Source of the DNA: JBHPFQ01 sp042571625 | GTDB lineage: Bacteria; Patescibacteriota; Minisyncoccia; Portnoybacterales; UBA2143 | Reading direction: 5' to 3' | Assembly (NCBI GenBank): GCA_042571625.1 | Contig: JBHPFQ010000012.1 | Span: forward strand, 1-19,143 | DNA: 19,143 nucleotides | Shown: piece by piece, positions 1 to 6,245 of the stretch | Layout of the letters: each line of letters starts with the position of its first letter | Numbering within the stretch: position 1 is the first letter of the stretch | Position numbers and translations under genes: made by a program | The notes under the pieces: generated by a model | What the model was told of the DNA's origin: nothing | The model's input: the letters and a program-made list of their open reading frames with translations, nothing else | The model's database searches: none

Positions 1-92
1 TAAATCAAAGTTTTTCCTTAATTATTTCAATTATTTTATCAATCTTAATGTTGATAAAATAATTGAAATAATTAAGGAAAAACTTTGATTTA
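1..92. repeat. Perfect 42-bp inverted repeat, 8-nt spacer
   Basis: Positions 1-42 are the exact reverse complement of 51-92, with an 8-nt loop (tcttaatg) at 43-50. The arms are extremely AT-rich, with about 6 G/C per 42. A perfect stem this long is far beyond a normal intrinsic terminator and there is no clean T-run after it. The left arm starts exactly at base 1. This means either that the repeat continues outside the window or that the contig itself begins at a fold-back. It could be a natural hairpin separating transcription units, the end of a small mobile element, or an assembly or amplification artefact. The sequence alone cannot decide. Confidence 0.93.
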
Positions 93-94
93 CA

Positions 95-130
95 TAAAAG
101 GGGCTTATAAAAAGTAAAAAGTCCCTTTTA
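95..130. repeat. Short inverted repeat before the first gene
   Basis: TAAAAGGG at 95-102 pairs with CCCTTTTA at 123-130 across a 20-nt loop, ending 6 nt before the start codon at 137. It could be a 5' leader hairpin or a weak terminator for something upstream. With only 8 pairs, mostly A/T, chance is also possible. Confidence 0.4.
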
Positions 131-136
131 AAATAT

Positions 137-595
137 ATGAATAATAAATTTTATGTTATTTGTGATAATATTCGTAGCTTGGAAAATATAGGGTCTATTT
201 TTAGAACTTCTGATGCTTTGGGTGTGGAGAAAATTTTTTTATGCGGTATTTGCGGATGTCCTCCTAATGATAAAATTTCCAAAACAGCTTTAAACGCAGA
301 AGAAAATGTTTCATGGGAATATTGTTCAAAAACTTGGAGAATTATTGATAAATTAAAAAAACAAGGTATTTCTATTATAGTTTTAGAACAAGCAAAAAAT
401 AGTATAATTTATACAAAATTTAAACCAAAATTTCCCTTGGCTTTAGTTATAGGGAATGAAGTTAATGGTGTTTCTCAAGCGGTTTTAAATCGTGCCGATA
501 AAATTATTCATCTTCCAATGAAAGGCAAGAAAGAATCTTTGAACGTGTCTGTGGCTTTTGGCGCGGCGGGGTATTGGGTTAATAGTGAAATATAA
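137..595 (+). CDS. TrmH/SpoU-family RNA 2'-O-methyltransferase
   Basis: Probable S-adenosylmethionine-dependent RNA ribose 2'-O-methyltransferase of the SPOUT superfamily, acting on tRNA or rRNA in the cytosol. The 152-aa protein is just one catalytic domain. Motif 1 is near the N-terminus (NIRSLENIGSIFRTSDALG, with the catalytic-type Arg in FRTSD). Motif 2 is LVIGNEVNGVS. Motif 3, which builds the trefoil-knot cofactor pocket, is IHLPMKGKKESLNVSVAFG. There is no N-terminal substrate-binding extension of the kind seen in RlmB or TsnR, so it is closest in size to TrmL-like or stand-alone SpoU proteins. The target nucleotide cannot be read from the sequence. It lies 2 nt upstream of tgt, so the two probably form a small RNA-modification operon. 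The ATG has no Shine-Dalgarno sequence. Confidence 0.9.
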   Translation: MNNKFYVICDNIRSLENIGSIFRTSDALGVEKIFLCGICGCPPNDKISKTALNAEENVSWEYCSKTWRIIDKLKKQGISIIVLEQAKNSIIYTKFKPKFPLALVIGNEVNGVSQAVLNRADKIIHLPMKGKKESLNVSVAFGAAGYWVNSEI

Positions 596-597
596 AT

Positions 598-1701
598 ATG
601 TTTTTCAAAATCATAAAAAAACATTCTAAATCTAAAGCAAGATTAGGTATTATTAAAACAAAAAATGGGGTAATGCATACGCCTGCTTTTTTTCCCGTGG
701 CGACTAAGGCGACGGTTAAAAGTTTAACGCCAGAGGAAATTGATTTTGATGGAATTTTAGCTAATACATATCATTTGTATTTACAGCCTGGAAGTAAGAT
801 AGTAAAAAAAATGGGCGGTTTGCATAAATTTATGAATTGGAAAGGTGTGATGGCAACTGACAGCGGAGGATATCAGGTTTTTAGTTTGGGTTTTGGATTG
901 GAGCGTAAAACAGGAAAGATTTTGAAGGGAATTGAATATAAAAAACAAACAGGCAAGCTGGTTAAAATAGATGAAGACGGCGTAATTTTTACTTCTCATT
1001 TGGACGGTTCTAAGCATAGATTTACTCCTGAATTTTCAATTAAAATTCAGGAGGAGTTAGGAGCGGATATTATTTTTGCTTTTGATGAATGCACTTCTCC
1101 TTTGGTAAGTATAGGATATACAAGAAAATCTATGGAAAGAACGCATCGTTGGGCGGAAAGATGTTTGAAAGCTCATAAAAGAGAAAATCAATATCTTTTT
1201 GGAATTGTCCAAGGAGGCCCTTTTAAGAATTTAAGGATTGAAAGCGCTAAATTTATTGGCAATCTTCCTTTTGATGGTTTTGGGATTGGCGGTTCTTTTG
1301 GGAAAGATGAAATGAAAAATACGTTAGATTGGATAATCCCAAATCTTCCTGAGAATAAGCCAAGACATTTACTTGGTATTGGATATTTAAAGGATATTAA
1401 AGATGCGGTTAAGAAAGGGATTGATTTGTTTGATTGTGTTCATCCGACAAGATTGGCAAGGCATGGTATGTTATTAACTGATAACAAGGAAATAAATATT
1501 TGTAAATCAATTTACAAAATGGATAAGAAGCCGATTATGAATTGCGATTGTTATGTTTGTAAAAATTTTTCCAGAGCATATATTAATCATCTTTTTAGAG
1601 CTAATGAAATGCTTGGGCCACGTTTATCAACAATCCATAATCTTCATTTTATGTCCAAGTTTATGGAAAAAATTAGACAAGATATTGGAAACGATAAATA
1701 A
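598..1701 (+). CDS. tgt: tRNA-guanine transglycosylase
   Basis: Exchanges guanine-34 in GUN anticodons for a 7-deazaguanine (preQ1 in most bacteria, queuine in salvaging organisms), as part of queuosine formation. The 367-aa protein is near the usual length. Seen: DSGGYQVFSL with the general base D88, the FDEC signature, GIVQGG, the nucleophile D279 in FDCVHPTRLARHG, and a zinc site C316, C318, C321 and H347 with the same spacing as the characterised bacterial enzyme. Two oddities stand out. Roughly 20 extra residues follow DSGGYQVFSLG. Also, the loop normally reading GGLAVGE plus two to three residues before D/E-M is shortened to GGSFGKDEM. That loop shapes the base pocket, so the substrate could be queuine rather than preQ1 (inference). 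No queuosine biosynthesis genes are in the window. The gene starts 2 nt after the methyltransferase gene. Confidence 0.97.
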   Translation: MFFKIIKKHSKSKARLGIIKTKNGVMHTPAFFPVATKATVKSLTPEEIDFDGILANTYHLYLQPGSKIVKKMGGLHKFMNWKGVMATDSGGYQVFSLGFGLERKTGKILKGIEYKKQTGKLVKIDEDGVIFTSHLDGSKHRFTPEFSIKIQEELGADIIFAFDECTSPLVSIGYTRKSMERTHRWAERCLKAHKRENQYLFGIVQGGPFKNLRIESAKFIGNLPFDGFGIGGSFGKDEMKNTLDWIIPNLPENKPRHLLGIGYLKDIKDAVKKGIDLFDCVHPTRLARHGMLLTDNKEINICKSIYKMDKKPIMNCDCYVCKNFSRAYINHLFRANEMLGPRLSTIHNLHFMSKFMEKIRQDIGNDK

Positions 1702-1714
1702 TGTATGGTATAAT
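1685..1714 (+). promoter_or_regulatory. Extended -10 promoter for the 2-hydroxyacid dehydrogenase gene
   Basis: TATAAT at 1709-1714 is preceded by TG at 1706-1707 (TGnTATAAT, a perfect extended -10). TTGGAA at 1685-1690 gives a 4/6 match to a -35 box at 18-nt spacing. Transcription would begin near 1721, about 20 nt before the ATG at 1740. The promoter overlaps the end of tgt, separating the RNA-modification pair from the next unit. Confidence 0.7.
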
Positions 1715-1739
1715 TCCTGCATATAATTAATCAAAAAAT

Positions 1740-2699
1740 ATGCCAAAAATATTTATTACGAGAGAAATTCCTGAAAAAGGAATTAAGATGTTAAAAGATA
1801 AAGAATGGGATGTTTCTGTAGGACCGGAGGGAAGTATTTCGCGCGAGGATTTATTAAAGAGTGTTAAAGGAGTTGATGCTATCCTTTCTGTGTTAACCGA
1901 AAAAATTGACGCCGAAGTTATGGACGCGGCTGGCGAGCAATTAAAAGTCATTGCTAATTATGCTGTCGGTTATAATAATATTGACGTGGAAGAGGCAAAG
2001 AAAAGAAATATAATGGTGACTAATACTCCGGGAGTTTTAACTAATGCGGTAGCTGAGCATACAATTGCGATGATTTTTGCTATTGCTGAAAGAATTGTAG
2101 AAGCGGATAGATTTACTAGGGCTGGTAGATATAAGGCGTGGGGTCCGAAATTATTATTAGGAGCTGATATTCAAGGTAAAACATTAGGGATTGTTGGTAT
2201 GGGCAGGATTGGCTCGGCAGTCGCTCAAAGAATGCAGGATGGTTTTGATTTGAAAATAATTTATTATGATGTTAATCGTAATGAAGAATTAGAACAGAAA
2301 TTTAGCATGGAGTATCGTGAAATTAATGAATTGATGAAAGAAGCTGATTTTATAAGTTTGCATACGGCTTTAACTAATGAGACTAAACACTTAATTAATG
2401 AAGAGAGATTGAACATGATGAAGCCGACAGCCTATTTAATAAATACTTCTCGAGGACCTGTTATTGACGAAAAGGCATTAATTAAAGTTTTAAAAGATAA
2501 GAAAATCGCTGGGGCAGCTTTAGATGTTTTTGAGAATGAGCCAGAGTTAATGCCAGGATTAACTGATCTAGAAAATGTTGTTATAACTCCACATATTGCT
2601 TCAGCAACCGAAGGAACGCGCGATAAAATGTCTGAAATGGCTGTTGGAAATATTATTTCCGTGTTAGAAGGAGAGACGCCAGCTAATTTGGTTGAGTAG
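1740..2699 (+). CDS. D-isomer-specific 2-hydroxyacid dehydrogenase (glyoxylate/hydroxypyruvate reductase type)
   Basis: NAD(P)-dependent oxidoreductase interconverting a 2-oxoacid (glyoxylate, hydroxypyruvate or a related acid) and its D-2-hydroxyacid in the cytosol. At 319 aa it has the usual length. Seen: an N-terminal substrate-domain segment, the nucleotide-binding motif GIVGMGRIG, and the family's catalytic triad R238 (NTSRGPVID), E267 (ENEP) and H285 (ITPHIASAT). There is no ACT or other regulatory domain, so it is not a full-length PGDH-type SerA. It most resembles GyaR-type glyoxylate reductases, although a D-lactate dehydrogenase role cannot be excluded. It has its own extended -10 promoter and no Shine-Dalgarno. 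The next gene begins on the base after its stop codon (TAGATG), implying co-transcription. Confidence 0.93.
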   Translation: MPKIFITREIPEKGIKMLKDKEWDVSVGPEGSISREDLLKSVKGVDAILSVLTEKIDAEVMDAAGEQLKVIANYAVGYNNIDVEEAKKRNIMVTNTPGVLTNAVAEHTIAMIFAIAERIVEADRFTRAGRYKAWGPKLLLGADIQGKTLGIVGMGRIGSAVAQRMQDGFDLKIIYYDVNRNEELEQKFSMEYREINELMKEADFISLHTALTNETKHLINEERLNMMKPTAYLINTSRGPVIDEKALIKVLKDKKIAGAALDVFENEPELMPGLTDLENVVITPHIASATEGTRDKMSEMAVGNIISVLEGETPANLVE

Positions 2700-3263
2700 A
2701 TGGGGAAGAAGTTATCACAAAAATTTTATCAACAACCAACATTGCAGGTTGCCCAAGGACTCTTGGGCAACTTTTTAATTCGGAAGATTGGTAATAAAAG
2801 AAGAATTATAGGCAAGATCATTGAAACTGAAGCGTATTTTGGGTTTGATGATAAAGCGTCGCATGCATCGCGGGGTATTACGCCAAGAAATAAGGTAATG
2901 TTTGGTTCGGCTGGATATTGGTATGTTTATTTTATATATGGGAATTATTATTGTTTAAATATTGTGACAGAAAAAAAAGATTATCCATCAGCAGTTTTAA
3001 TTAGGGCATTGGAGCCGATTGATGGGATTGATTTGATGAAAGAAAATCGCGGTAAAGATGATTTATGTTCTGGTCCAGGAAAGCTTTGCCAAGCATTACA
3101 AATTGATAAAAGCTTGAATAATATCAAAGCATTTGGAAATAATTGTCAGTTATGGATTGAAAATGGAGAAACAATTAAGCCATCTAAAATTATCGTCGCA
3201 AAAAGGATTGGCGTGGATTACGCTGGTAAATGGGCTAATAAAAAATGGAGGTTTTATATCTAA
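2700..3263 (+). CDS. aag: DNA-3-methyladenine glycosylase (AAG/MPG family)
   Basis: Monofunctional base-excision glycosylase that removes alkylated purines such as 3-methyladenine from DNA. The 187-aa protein covers the whole single-domain family fold. Seen: IIETEAYFG with the water-activating Glu at E44, Y46 and H55 at the spacing of the base-stacking Tyr and His of the human enzyme, TPRNKVMFG, YVYFIYGNYYCLNIV (the intercalating segment), SGPGKLCQAL, and a C-terminal RIGVDYAGKW block followed by a short tail. The start codon directly abuts the upstream stop codon, with no intervening base and no Shine-Dalgarno. Translation is therefore probably coupled to the dehydrogenase, although no functional link between the two is evident. 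Confidence 0.96.
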   Translation: MGKKLSQKFYQQPTLQVAQGLLGNFLIRKIGNKRRIIGKIIETEAYFGFDDKASHASRGITPRNKVMFGSAGYWYVYFIYGNYYCLNIVTEKKDYPSAVLIRALEPIDGIDLMKENRGKDDLCSGPGKLCQALQIDKSLNNIKAFGNNCQLWIENGETIKPSKIIVAKRIGVDYAGKWANKKWRFYI

Positions 3264-3271
3264 GATAACTA

Positions 3272-3302
3272 TTGACAAATATTCTGTATGTGTTAGTATA
3301 AT
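3272..3302 (+). promoter_or_regulatory. Consensus promoter for the 123-aa unknown gene
   Basis: A perfect TTGACA at 3272-3277 and a perfect TATAAT at 3297-3302 lie 19 nt apart, a slightly long spacer. Transcription would start near 3309, leaving a leader of about 43 nt before the ATG at 3352. No other promoter candidate in the window has both hexamers perfect. Confidence 0.8.
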
Positions 3303-3340
3303 AATATTGTTATTTTCAAATTTTTAATAATCTTTTTAAC

Positions 3341-3345
3341 AGGAG
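3341..3345 (+). promoter_or_regulatory. Strong Shine-Dalgarno site (AGGAG)
   Basis: AGGAG ends 6 nt before the ATG at 3352, the optimal arrangement. It fixes that start codon. It is notable because nearly every other gene here has only A/T-rich sequence before its ATG. Confidence 0.85.
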
Positions 3346-3351
3346 AAAGTT

Positions 3352-3723
3352 ATGTTGACTCAAGAAAGAATGCAAGAAACAGCGAATGCGATTGTTTTGG
3401 AAGCATTAGAAAAAAAATTAGTTTCGATCATTTCATTGAATATACAACAAACCCAGGTAATTAATTTCTGGGTAAAAGAGCAGATCAATATTAGAATTAT
3501 GAAATTGGTTGGAGATGAATCTCATAATTGTAGGGAAAAAATTAAAGAATTAAAGAGGGAAGTTAAAAAATTTAACATTCCAAAGAAGATTCTTAAGAAA
3601 TTGACAGATATTTACAAATATCAAAATTTAATGTTTTCAAAGAAAAATGTTATGGATTCCGATTTAAAGGATTTGTATCAAAAGATATTCTATGAGAATT
3701 TTCCAACCGGATTTATAAATTAA
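3352..3723 (+). CDS. Unrecognised 123-aa helical protein, monocistronic
   Basis: I do not recognise this protein. It is 123 aa and rich in Lys, Glu, Ile and Leu. It has no signal peptide, no clear membrane segment, and one cysteine (in SHNCREK). Two stretches look strongly helical and charged: roughly residues 1-25 (QERMQETANAIVLEALEKK) and 58-95 (REKIKELKREVKKFNIPKK). The C-terminal part contains aromatic residues (DIYKYQNLMF, FYENFPTGF). A small RNA- or protein-binding helical bundle would fit, but nothing proves it. It stands alone with a consensus promoter, a strong Shine-Dalgarno and an intrinsic terminator, so it is clearly a real and probably well-expressed gene. This is unlike its neighbours, which sit in multi-gene runs without ribosome binding sites. 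Confidence 0.85.
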   Translation: MLTQERMQETANAIVLEALEKKLVSIISLNIQQTQVINFWVKEQINIRIMKLVGDESHNCREKIKELKREVKKFNIPKKILKKLTDIYKYQNLMFSKKNVMDSDLKDLYQKIFYENFPTGFIN

Positions 3724-3740
3724 CGAAAATAAACAAATAT

Positions 3741-3776
3741 AGCGATCCGAAAAAAAATCGGATCGCTGTTTTATTT
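3741..3776 (+). terminator. Intrinsic (rho-independent) terminator
   Basis: AGCGATCCGA at 3741-3750 pairs perfectly with TCGGATCGCT at 3758-3767 around a seven-A loop. The stem is GC-rich for this genome and is followed by GTTTTATTT. It lies 18 nt after the stop of the 123-aa gene and separates it from the hydrogenase operon. It is the only textbook terminator I find in the window. Confidence 0.93.
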
Positions 3777-3803
3777 GCTACAAATTTTAATAGGTGATAT
3801 ACT
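3775..3803 (+). promoter_or_regulatory. Promoter of the dsbA-hydrogenase operon
   Basis: TTGCTA at 3775-3780 and TATACT at 3798-3803 are 17 nt apart, with TG at 3795-3796 forming an extended -10 (TGATATACT). The -35 starts inside the T-tail of the preceding terminator. Transcription would start near 3810, so the leader of about 33 nt consists mainly of the 10-bp tandem repeats. The same TTGCTA plus 17-nt layout recurs at 8374-8402. Confidence 0.7.
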
Positions 3804-3805
3804 AA

Positions 3806-3835
3806 AAATATAATTAAATATAATTAAATATAATT
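3806..3835. repeat. Three perfect 10-bp tandem repeats (AAATATAATT)
   Basis: Three identical copies at 3806-3815, 3816-3825 and 3826-3835 lie between the predicted -10 and the ATG at 3843. Each copy contains TATAAT. With a 10-bp period, the motifs fall on about the same face of the helix. They may act as alternative -10 elements or as protein-binding half-sites, or they may be a slippage-prone AT-rich tract. Confidence 0.9.
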
Positions 3836-3842
3836 AAAAAAT

Positions 3843-4490
3843 ATGAATAAAAAAACAACAATTTTAGGTATTATTGCGATAGCGTTTTTCGGGGGGATAA
3901 TTTGGCATTTTGGTCCAAAAGTAAATACAGAAAGACAAACAGCTTCTATTTTGGATAATAAGGATAATGCAGGAGAAGAACAGGTTAATTTAATTGAAGA
4001 AGAGTTTTTTTTAGGCAGTCCAGACGCGCCAGTAACTATGGTGGAATATTCAAGCCATTTGTGTGGACATTGCTCTGTTTTTCATGATCAAACATTACCT
4101 TTACTTATTGATAAGTATGTTAAAACAGGAAAGATTAAGATAATCCCTCGTCTTCTTTCTCCTGTGGAATTAGGAATGACTGTTCTTTGCGCTCAAGAAC
4201 AAGGAAAGTTTCAGGAGATGAATGAATATCTATTTAAAAATGTTAAGGATATTAAATCAGCGGATGATCTAAAAGAAAAAGTCGTAGAAGCTGGATTAAA
4301 TAAAGAAAACTTTAGTACTTGTTTTGATTCTGCCAGATATGAAGAAAATATTGCGGAATGGTTTGGGAAGGCAGAAGAATTTAATGTTAGCGGAACTCCT
4401 ACATTCTTTATTAACGATCAAGAGATTTCCGGTAATCAACCAATAAGTGAATTTGAAAGAGTAATTGAAGAAGAATTAGCCAAAAATTAG
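3843..4490 (+). CDS. Membrane-anchored DsbA-like thiol-disulfide oxidoreductase
   Basis: Thioredoxin-fold protein of the DsbA/BdbD class, probably acting outside the cytoplasmic membrane in forming or exchanging disulfides. The 215-aa protein begins with a short basic segment and a hydrophobic stretch at about residues 7-23 that reads as an uncleaved anchor, since no AxA site follows. The active site is C74-G-H-C77 in SSHLCGHCSVFHDQ. The cis-proline loop is GTPTFFIND. The helical insertion expected of DsbA lies between them. Two more cysteines (in VLCAQEQGKF and STCFDS) match positions often seen in Gram-positive-type DsbA proteins. It is the first gene after the operon promoter and lies 13 nt before the hydrogenase beta gene, so it is probably co-transcribed with a cytosolic enzyme, an unexpected pairing. 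There is no Shine-Dalgarno. Confidence 0.93.
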   Translation: MNKKTTILGIIAIAFFGGIIWHFGPKVNTERQTASILDNKDNAGEEQVNLIEEEFFLGSPDAPVTMVEYSSHLCGHCSVFHDQTLPLLIDKYVKTGKIKIIPRLLSPVELGMTVLCAQEQGKFQEMNEYLFKNVKDIKSADDLKEKVVEAGLNKENFSTCFDSARYEENIAEWFGKAEEFNVSGTPTFFINDQEISGNQPISEFERVIEEELAKN

Positions 4491-4503
4491 CCAGATGCAA
4501 TAA

Positions 4504-5433
4504 ATGGCTTTGATCATAGAAAAAAAGCATATAAAGGATTTTGTTAAGCAACTTAGACAGAAGTTTATTGTTATTGACTCTACAAAGAAAAATGGTATTT
4601 TGCCAGAGGCAAAAAAACATGTTTTTCCTCCGAAACAAGAAATTTTTAAGTTTTATGCTGAAAAAGGATATGCAGATAATCCTATTGAAAAAAAGAAATT
4701 TGTCATTTTCGGATTAAATCCGGCTGATTTGAGAGCTATTGTTTTTTTAGATAAAATAATGAAGACTCCAGAGCCGGATTTTTTTTATTTTCAAAAAAGG
4801 AAAAAAACAATAATAATTGGCTTATCTGATTATTCTTTGGATTCTATGATTGGCGGGGATATTATTTTTGAGAAAATTAATCCTAAACAATATCAAGTAT
4901 TGTTTTTGTCAAATAAAGGTAGAAAGTTATCTAAAAATAAATTTTTTAAGAAAATTAAAAATCCAAAAATTAAGAAATATTTATATAGAAAAACTCCATT
5001 AGATAAAATGCTTTTGGATCCTGAATTATTGTCTGATGCAGTAGATTGGTCACGAAATCATAAAATTTGGGAGGAATTAGAGAAAAAATGTTTGGGATGC
5101 GGAAATTGTTCTTATGTTTGTCCATTGTGTTATTGTTTTTCTATGGAAGATAAAATTAGTTTAGACGATAAAGAATGTGTTAGGTGTAGATTATGGGATT
5201 CATGTACTTTGCCAGAATTTGCCGAAGTTGCTGGTGGCCATGATTTTCATAAAGGAGTTAAAGAGAGATATTATAATTGGTTTTATCATAAATTTGTTCG
5301 AGGTTATAAGGAATATGGAAGGTCTTTATGCGTGGCTTGTAATCGGTGCCAGAAATATTGTCCTGCGGAAATTGACATAGAAAAGATTTTATTAAAAATA
5401 GTTAAAGATTATAAACATGAAAAATCTTTATAA
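4504..5433 (+). CDS. Group 3b [NiFe] hydrogenase (sulfhydrogenase) beta subunit, Fe-S
   Basis: Electron-transfer subunit that passes electrons between the FAD/NAD(P) subunit and the hydrogenase small subunit of a soluble heterotetramer. In 309 aa it has an N-terminal family-specific domain (about 1-190) and a C-terminal ferredoxin-like part. Cluster motifs are C196-x2-C199-x2-C202-x3-C206-P and C276-x2-C279-x2-C282-x3-C286-P, for two [4Fe-4S] clusters. Extra cysteines C209, C211, C225, C228 and C234 lie between them, as is common in this family. It is somewhat shorter than my recollection of the Pyrococcus subunit. The gene order beta-gamma-delta-alpha is the same as in Pyrococcus soluble hydrogenases. 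Its last 17 nt overlap the gamma gene, so translation is probably coupled. Confidence 0.93.
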   Translation: MALIIEKKHIKDFVKQLRQKFIVIDSTKKNGILPEAKKHVFPPKQEIFKFYAEKGYADNPIEKKKFVIFGLNPADLRAIVFLDKIMKTPEPDFFYFQKRKKTIIIGLSDYSLDSMIGGDIIFEKINPKQYQVLFLSNKGRKLSKNKFFKKIKNPKIKKYLYRKTPLDKMLLDPELLSDAVDWSRNHKIWEELEKKCLGCGNCSYVCPLCYCFSMEDKISLDDKECVRCRLWDSCTLPEFAEVAGGHDFHKGVKERYYNWFYHKFVRGYKEYGRSLCVACNRCQKYCPAEIDIEKILLKIVKDYKHEKSL

Positions 5434-6241
5434 GCCATTTAAGGTTAAAATTTCTAAGATAGAAGAACTTTCCGTTAATGTTAAATTATTTCGTTTAAAA
5501 AAAGAATTTGGAAGCTTCTTTAGAATTGACGGTGAGATATGTTTTACTCCTGGGCAATTTGTTTTAATAAGTAATTTTGGTTATGGAGAAGCCCCGTTCG
5601 GAGCTGCTTCATCACCATTTAAAAATTCATATATTGACGTGGTTGTTCGTAAAACAGGTAATTTAACTAAGTCATTACATGACTTGAAACAAGGAGATGA
5701 AATATTTATGCGTGGACCTTATGGTAATGGATTTCCTTTGAAATTTATGCAGGGAAAAGATGTAGTCATGGTTACTGGCGGATGTGGCATTCCGCCGATT
5801 GCTTCGTTAATTAAGTATATTATTGGGAACAGAAGAGATTTTAATAATGTTTATTTAATTTATGGAGCGCGAACGCCTGCTGATATTTTGATGAAGAAGC
5901 AAATTAATTCGTGGAAAAAGAAAATTAAAGTTTTACTAACTGTAGATAAACCAGATAAGAAATGGAAAGGTTCTGTTGGCATGGTTTCAGAATTAATTAA
6001 TAATATAAAGATTGATCCAATTAACACAGTTGCAGCTATGTGCGGACCTGGGCCGATGATGGATGCTTTGGAAAAAATATTAAGACCTTTGGGAATTTCG
6101 GACAGGAGAATTTTTGTAAGCATGGAAAGGAAAATGCAATGTGGAGTAGGTAAATGTCAGCATTGTGCTGTTGGGGATAAGTATGTTTGTTCTGATGGCC
6201 CTGTATTTAATTTTGATGAGATTGATAAAAGTTGGGATTAA
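5417..6241 (+). CDS. Group 3b hydrogenase gamma subunit, FAD/NAD(P)-binding reductase
   Basis: Flavoprotein subunit that exchanges electrons with NAD(P)H. The 274-aa protein has a ferredoxin-NADP reductase-type fold. An FAD-binding beta-barrel with GEAPFGAASSP (the family counterpart of RxYS) lies at about 57-67. The NAD(P) domain has VMVTGGCGIPPI at 118-127 and MCGPGPMMDAL. A C-terminal [2Fe-2S] loop has C242-x4-C247-x2-C250-x7-C258 followed by DGPVF. The pattern is shared with PyrK/dihydroorotate dehydrogenase electron-transfer proteins, but the flanking hydrogenase genes settle the assignment. Choice of NADH or NADPH cannot be read with confidence. The gene overlaps beta by 17 nt and ends 4 nt before delta. 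Confidence 0.94.
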   Translation: MKNLYKPFKVKISKIEELSVNVKLFRLKKEFGSFFRIDGEICFTPGQFVLISNFGYGEAPFGAASSPFKNSYIDVVVRKTGNLTKSLHDLKQGDEIFMRGPYGNGFPLKFMQGKDVVMVTGGCGIPPIASLIKYIIGNRRDFNNVYLIYGARTPADILMKKQINSWKKKIKVLLTVDKPDKKWKGSVGMVSELINNIKIDPINTVAAMCGPGPMMDALEKILRPLGISDRRIFVSMERKMQCGVGKCQHCAVGDKYVCSDGPVFNFDEIDKSWD

Positions 6242-6245
6242 AATT

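Noticed and set aside
85..111. Possible promoter before the first gene (TTGATT ... TATAAA)
   Set aside because: The spacer is only about 15 nt and the -35 lies in the inverted repeat. The match is too weak in such AT-rich DNA.
781..1017. Minus-strand open frame inside tgt, and similar ones at 1727, 4411, 5860, 7443, 8714, 10617, 14953, 15353, 15692 and 18555
   Set aside because: All lie antisense to well-supported genes, show no family motifs and look like AT-rich coding shadows.
3133..3327. Plus-strand open frame overlapping the glycosylase 3' end
   Set aside because: It is an out-of-frame shadow of the glycosylase gene that runs over the consensus promoter at 3272-3302.
3724..3842. Possible small RNA gene in the largest intergenic gap
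   Set aside because: The 119 nt are fully explained by the terminator, the next promoter and the tandem repeats.
6165..6245. Longer delta subunit starting at 6165
   Set aside because: The extra 27 residues are an out-of-frame shadow of the gamma C-terminus. The ATG at 6246 gives the expected family N-terminus.
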